Positions 13,870 to 16,908 of a DNA stretch of 16,908 bases are shown piece by piece. Position 1 is the stretch's first letter. Each line of letters opens with the position of its first letter. The notes under the pieces were generated by a model, which had not been told where the DNA came from, did no database searches, and saw only the letters and a program-made list of their open reading frames with translations. The position numbers and the translations under genes are program-made. The stretch is from G020348385 sp964580235 (GTDB lineage Bacteria; Acidobacteriota; Aminicenantia; Aminicenantales; Aminicenantaceae): NCBI GenBank assembly GCA_964580235.1, contig CAZOJY010000079.1:1-16908 (forward strand), given 5' to 3'.

Positions 13870-13875
13870 TATAAT
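13870..13875 (+). promoter_or_regulatory. candidate -10 box of the sulfatase-TPR gene
   Basis: A perfect TATAAT stands 69 nt before the ATG. The -35 region at 17-18 nt spacing (TTTTCG or TTTCGA) is poor. Downstream of it, at 13918-13933, is a direct repeat TTCGGAA-CA-TTCGGAA that may be a regulator site in the leader. The rest of the 141-nt divergent gap shows only a weak TCAAGT/ACTTGA inverted repeat at 13839-13858. Confidence 0.45.
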
Positions 13876-13943
13876 CCTCTATTTACTCAATTGCCGACTT
13901 ATGTGTATCATGTAATCTTCGGAACATTCGGAAGAGTTTAACC

Positions 13944-16319
13944 ATGGACAGACTTAAAAAGACACTTTTGATTTTTTTTATTTTTATCGTTGTTCTTGGA
14001 TTTTTATTCTTCTGGTTTATCATTAAGCCAAAAATCGAGGGGGATTTGTATTCCAGAACATATAAATCTTTTCGTACCCAAATGAAAACGGTAGATTTGA
14101 ACAGCTTAAACATCATCCTTATTACAATAGACACCTTAAGAGCAGACCATCTCGAATGTTACGGTTACGATAAGGTAAAAACACCTCATATCAATCGATT
14201 GGCCGATGAAGGAATTCTCTTCGAGCATAATATTGTTCAGACTCCTCTGACTCTCCCCTCTCATTCCTCGATTCTCACCGGAACTTTTCCCCTCTTTCAT
14301 GGTGTCCGGGACAATAGCGGATTCTATTTAGGGCAAGATTATACCACAATTGCTGAAGTGCTTAAGAACAAAGGATATGCCACAGCAGCTTTCGTTGCCG
14401 CTTTTGTCCTTGATTCACGATGGGGACTTGATCAGGGTTTCGATTATTACTATGACAATTTTGATTTAACGAAATATAAAAAAGCCAGCCTAGATGCCGT
14501 CCAAAGAAGAGGCGATGAAGTGCTTGAAGAGAGTTACAAATGGCTGGAAACACAAAGCCATGACAAGTTTTTCGCTTGGATCCATCTTTATGATCCCCAT
14601 ACCCCTTATGATCCTCCCGAACCGTACAAAACACAATACAAGGGGAGCCCATTTGGACTTTATGACGGCGAAATAGCTTACACTGACCAATTGATAGGTG
14701 AATTTCGAGATTTTTTGGAAGAAAAAGAATTGCTGGATAAAACTTTAATAATTCTCACAGCTGATCATGGAGAAAGCCTGGGAGAACATAAAGAAAGCGC
14801 TCACGGCTTTTTCATCTATGATTCTGATATCAGAGTTCCCCTAATCATCCGGTTTCCGGAAAAAGTATCCCCGGCGAAAATAATCCAAAATCAGGTCAGA
14901 AGCGTTGATATCATGCCCACAATTCTCCATATTCTCGGTGCAGAACCTCCTGAAGGTGTTCAAGGGGCAAGCTTGTTGTCTCTGATTTTAGGAAAAGATG
15001 GTGAATCTGATATATCGGCCTACAGCGAGACCTATTGGCCCAGGTACCATTATGGCTGGAGCGAATTGAAAACTCTGCATAAAGGTCAGTACAAATTCAT
15101 CGATGCACCAAAGCCAGAACTGTATGATATTTTAGCTGACCCTGGAGAAATCAACAATTTGATTAACAAGAAAGCTTCACTTGGTCAGAAAATGAAAAGG
15201 GAGTTGTCGGCCTTTATTGAAAGATATTCTAAGGAAGGGATCGAGGAAGTTAGGCCGCAGCAAGTGGACAATGATTCTTTAATCAAACTCCAAGCTTTAG
15301 GGTACATCGGATCTTTCCATTCAACGAAAAAAAATGGAGAAAAACTGGCCGATCCAAAAGACAAGATTGTCCTGTATAACGAAATAAAATTGGCTCAATT
15401 CTTAACCGCAGAAGAAAAGTTAGATCAAGCTGAAAAAAAGATCAGGGATGTCTTGAGCAAAGATAAATCTGTATTAGAGGCACATTATATTCTAGGAAAC
15501 ATTCTATCGAAACATAAAAAATATGAGGACTCGATTGCAGAGTATAAAGCAGCTCTTGAAATCGATCCAGAGTATTACGACGCTATCTTTGGCCTAGCTA
15601 TAATCTATAAGCTGACAAAACAAACTGATGAAGCAATTATAGGTTTCAAGCGGCTGGCCAGCATGAACCCGAGAGACACAAAATCCTTCCTGCATCTTGG
15701 TGATTTATATGAAGAACGAAACGAATTGGATGAAGCTATAGAATATCTAAAATATGGGGCGTCCATCGATCCTGAATCTCCCGTTTTTCACAACAAGCTC
15801 GGGGCCATATACTTGAAAAAAAATGAACTCACCCTGGCAGAAAGAGAGTTAAAAATAGCACTGAGTATAGAGAGGAGTGTACCTCTCCTTAATGCTCACT
15901 TCAATATGGCCTTGCTCCATGAGTCAAGAGGAGAGTTTGATCTTGCTGTTAAAGAATACAAAGAAGAAAAGAAGATTAGCCCTTTCAACCACAAACCTGA
16001 TTTTAATCTTGGCCTTTTGTATACCAAGGCGAACGAGCTGAATAAAGCGATTCAAGAATTTAAAAGCTGTATACAGAAGAATGAAGAATCTGCCGAAGCC
16101 TATGTTTTTTTGGCAAAAGCCTACATGGACAGCGGAAACGATCTCCACGAGGCAGAGGCGTACGCTCAAAAAGGATTGAATTTTAATTCCGATCTAAAAA
16201 CGACGATTTTTGCTCATTTAGTATTGGCGGATATCTATAACAGACTCGGCAGACACCAAGATGCTAACCAGCATGTCAGAGAAGCAACAAAACTTCAGAA
16301 GACAATCTCTAAAAAATAG
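13944..16319 (+). CDS. membrane-anchored sulfatase-fold hydrolase/transferase with TPR tail
   Basis: This 791-residue protein starts with a basic tip and one transmembrane helix (about 7-28), so the rest should lie outside the cytoplasm. Residues about 54-400 form an alkaline-phosphatase-superfamily sulfatase domain: LNIILITIDTLRADH (D63 as metal ligand), the nucleophile region TLPSHSSILTG (103-113), HLYDPHTPYDPP, TADHGESLGEH (D274, H275) and AHGFF. At the place of the formylglycine precursor (C/S-x-P-S-R) there is T103-L-P-S-H, so it is not a standard sulfatase; Thr nucleophiles are used by phosphoethanolamine and phosphoglycerol transferases of the same fold. Residues about 475-785 hold seven or eight TPRs with typical IDPE breaks. 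The substrate is unknown. A weak GGAAG ribosome site stands about 10 nt before the ATG. The 3' end overlaps the Lrp gene by 11 nt. Confidence 0.85.
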   Translation: MDRLKKTLLIFFIFIVVLGFLFFWFIIKPKIEGDLYSRTYKSFRTQMKTVDLNSLNIILITIDTLRADHLECYGYDKVKTPHINRLADEGILFEHNIVQTPLTLPSHSSILTGTFPLFHGVRDNSGFYLGQDYTTIAEVLKNKGYATAAFVAAFVLDSRWGLDQGFDYYYDNFDLTKYKKASLDAVQRRGDEVLEESYKWLETQSHDKFFAWIHLYDPHTPYDPPEPYKTQYKGSPFGLYDGEIAYTDQLIGEFRDFLEEKELLDKTLIILTADHGESLGEHKESAHGFFIYDSDIRVPLIIRFPEKVSPAKIIQNQVRSVDIMPTILHILGAEPPEGVQGASLLSLILGKDGESDISAYSETYWPRYHYGWSELKTLHKGQYKFIDAPKPELYDILADPGEINNLINKKASLGQKMKRELSAFIERYSKEGIEEVRPQQVDNDSLIKLQALGYIGSFHSTKKNGEKLADPKDKIVLYNEIKLAQFLTAEEKLDQAEKKIRDVLSKDKSVLEAHYILGNILSKHKKYEDSIAEYKAALEIDPEYYDAIFGLAIIYKLTKQTDEAIIGFKRLASMNPRDTKSFLHLGDLYEERNELDEAIEYLKYGASIDPESPVFHNKLGAIYLKKNELTLAERELKIALSIERSVPLLNAHFNMALLHESRGEFDLAVKEYKEEKKISPFNHKPDFNLGLLYTKANELNKAIQEFKSCIQKNEESAEAYVFLAKAYMDSGNDLHEAEAYAQKGLNFNSDLKTTIFAHLVLADIYNRLGRHQDANQHVREATKLQKTISKK

Positions 16320-16755
16320 GAATCCGCTTTTCTTCCTTGACTACATTCAGGACTATATGAGTGATCGCTCTTTCTATATTTGATAATGGGAGTTTTTTCT
16401 TAAGAAAATATGTTAGATCTTCTCGGTCTTTGAAATAACATATAAGAATTAAATCCCAATCGCCTGTAACTTCATAAATAGCTCCAACCTGAGGAAATTT
16501 AGATATTGCCTCCTGGACCTCGATATCCTCTTCCTGTTTGACACGAAGACCAATAATAGCCATAAGATTATAACCGACAGATTCTTCATCGATCAGAGGA
16601 ATATACCCTTTTAATACTCCTGAATCTTCAAGTTTATTAACTTTGTTATGAAGAGTTGCAGGCGAGATTCGGAGATTCTTGGCCACTTGACGAAAGCTCA
16701 TTCGCGCATTTTTATTTAATGCCTTTAATATTTTTTTATCCATTTCATCTAGCAT
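16309..16755 (-). CDS. Lrp/AsnC-family transcriptional regulator
   Basis: I choose the ATG at 16755 (148 residues) because GAGGT lies 5 nt upstream; ATGs at 16767 and 16776 are possible but fall in or next to a palindrome and lack a ribosome site. The N-terminal winged helix-turn-helix is clear: LDEMDKKILKALNKNARMS, then FRQVAKNLRISPATLHNKVNKLEDSGVLKGY. The C-terminal RAM/ligand-binding domain runs from about 62 (MAIIGLRVKQEEDI) through GAIYEVTGDWDLILICYFKD to the end. Lrp/AsnC proteins form dimers to octamers and usually sense amino acids or other small metabolites. The ligand is not predictable. The gene converges on and overlaps the sulfatase gene by 11 nt. Inverted repeats upstream suggest autoregulation. 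Confidence 0.9.
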   Translation of the reverse strand: MLDEMDKKILKALNKNARMSFRQVAKNLRISPATLHNKVNKLEDSGVLKGYIPLIDEESVGYNLMAIIGLRVKQEEDIEVQEAISKFPQVGAIYEVTGDWDLILICYFKDREDLTYFLKKKLPLSNIERAITHIVLNVVKEEKRIPIF

Positions 16756-16763
16756 TTTTGACC

Positions 16764-16783
16764 TCATATTTTGCAAAATATGA
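16764..16783. promoter_or_regulatory. 20-bp perfect palindrome over the Lrp translation start region
   Basis: TCATATTTTGCAAAATATGA is an exact palindrome. Its edge touches the GAGGT ribosome site and it lies just downstream of the likely transcription start. It is a candidate operator for the Lrp-type regulator itself, and in RNA it could fold into a hairpin beside the ribosome site. Confidence 0.55.
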
Positions 16784-16801
16784 AAAAACTTCGAATGATC
16801 A

Positions 16802-16807
16802 ATTATA
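16802..16807 (-). promoter_or_regulatory. candidate -10 box of the Lrp gene
   Basis: The minus strand reads TATAAT, with TTCAAT near the -35 position. A second TATAAT is at 16832-16837. The first places the start near 16795, just before the 20-bp palindrome. Confidence 0.4.
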
Positions 16808-16839
16808 CAATAAATAGGGACATAATTGAATATTATAAC

Positions 16840-16857
16840 ATATTTTAGTGAAAATAT
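16840..16857. repeat. inverted repeat related to the Lrp palindrome
   Basis: The arms ATATTTT and AAAATAT are separated by AGTG. The half site CATATTTT (counting the preceding base) is the same as in the palindrome at 16764-16783; centres are 75 nt apart. It partly overlaps a third pairing, GTGAAA (16848-16853) with TTTCAC (16867-16872). Confidence 0.4.
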
Positions 16858-16887
16858 TGAAAACTATTTCACAAATCGGATTTTTTC

Positions 16888-16905
16888 TTGACATTTTGAA
16901 TGTCA
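16888..16905. promoter_or_regulatory. 7-3-7 inverted repeat overlapping a TTGACA box at the window edge
   Basis: TGACATTTTGAATGTCA (16889-16905) has perfect 7-nt arms. It overlaps a consensus TTGACA (16888-16893) on the plus strand, which would serve as the -35 of a divergent gene beyond the window. The half site ACATTTT resembles those in the two repeats nearer the Lrp gene. Confidence 0.4.
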
Positions 16906-16908
16906 CGA

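Overview
The window is a gene-dense bacterial chromosome segment with 14 protein-coding genes and one tRNA. I see no mobile element, CRISPR array or phage gene. The combination of a VWFA-related secreted protein (the TIGR03436 type that is abundant in Acidobacteriota), a GWxTD-domain protein with TPRs, a Trp-rich DUF6600-type envelope protein, a membrane-anchored sulfatase-fold protein fused to TPRs, and a four-subunit 2-oxoacid:ferredoxin oxidoreductase suggests an anaerobic member of Acidobacteriota or Candidatus Aminicenantes. That placement is an inference from family content, not from a marker-gene tree.

Layout. 1-2300: a secreted VWFA-related protein on the minus strand with its own extended -10 promoter. 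2344-5349: the minus-strand porGDAB operon, with ATGA overlaps between porG/porD and porD/porA. 5435-7940: the replication and repair cluster dnaX - ybaB - recR (minus), a widely conserved gene order. 8181-9035: a divergent DMT/EamA permease. 9130-11674: tRNA-Ser(GGA), then ornithine aminotransferase, then the DUF6600-type protein, all minus. 11736-16319: a divergent pair made of the GWxTD-TPR protein (minus) and the sulfatase-fold-TPR protein (plus). 16309-16755: an Lrp/AsnC regulator (minus) whose 3' end overlaps the sulfatase gene and whose upstream region holds several inverted repeats.

How the genes work together. PorGDAB would oxidise pyruvate (or another 2-oxoacid) to an acyl-CoA with ferredoxin reduction, consistent with anaerobic fermentative metabolism. 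DnaX, YbaB and RecR are the usual housekeeping trio. RocD interconverts ornithine and glutamate semialdehyde, and the Lrp-type regulator could respond to amino-acid supply, though nothing in the window ties it to rocD directly. Four proteins (VWFA, DUF6600, GWxTD, sulfatase-TPR) are predicted to act at or outside the cytoplasmic membrane.

Most of the window is ordinary. The observations I rate highest are: two A-run slippery heptamers in dnaX, each followed two codons later by a stop in the -1 frame, which predicts a short gamma form as in E. coli; a run of related palindromes before the Lrp gene, one lying over its translation start region; a sulfatase-fold protein with Thr where the formylglycine precursor Cys/Ser should be; and a tRNA-Ser only 30 nt upstream of rocD. 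All searches and structure predictions were done by eye.
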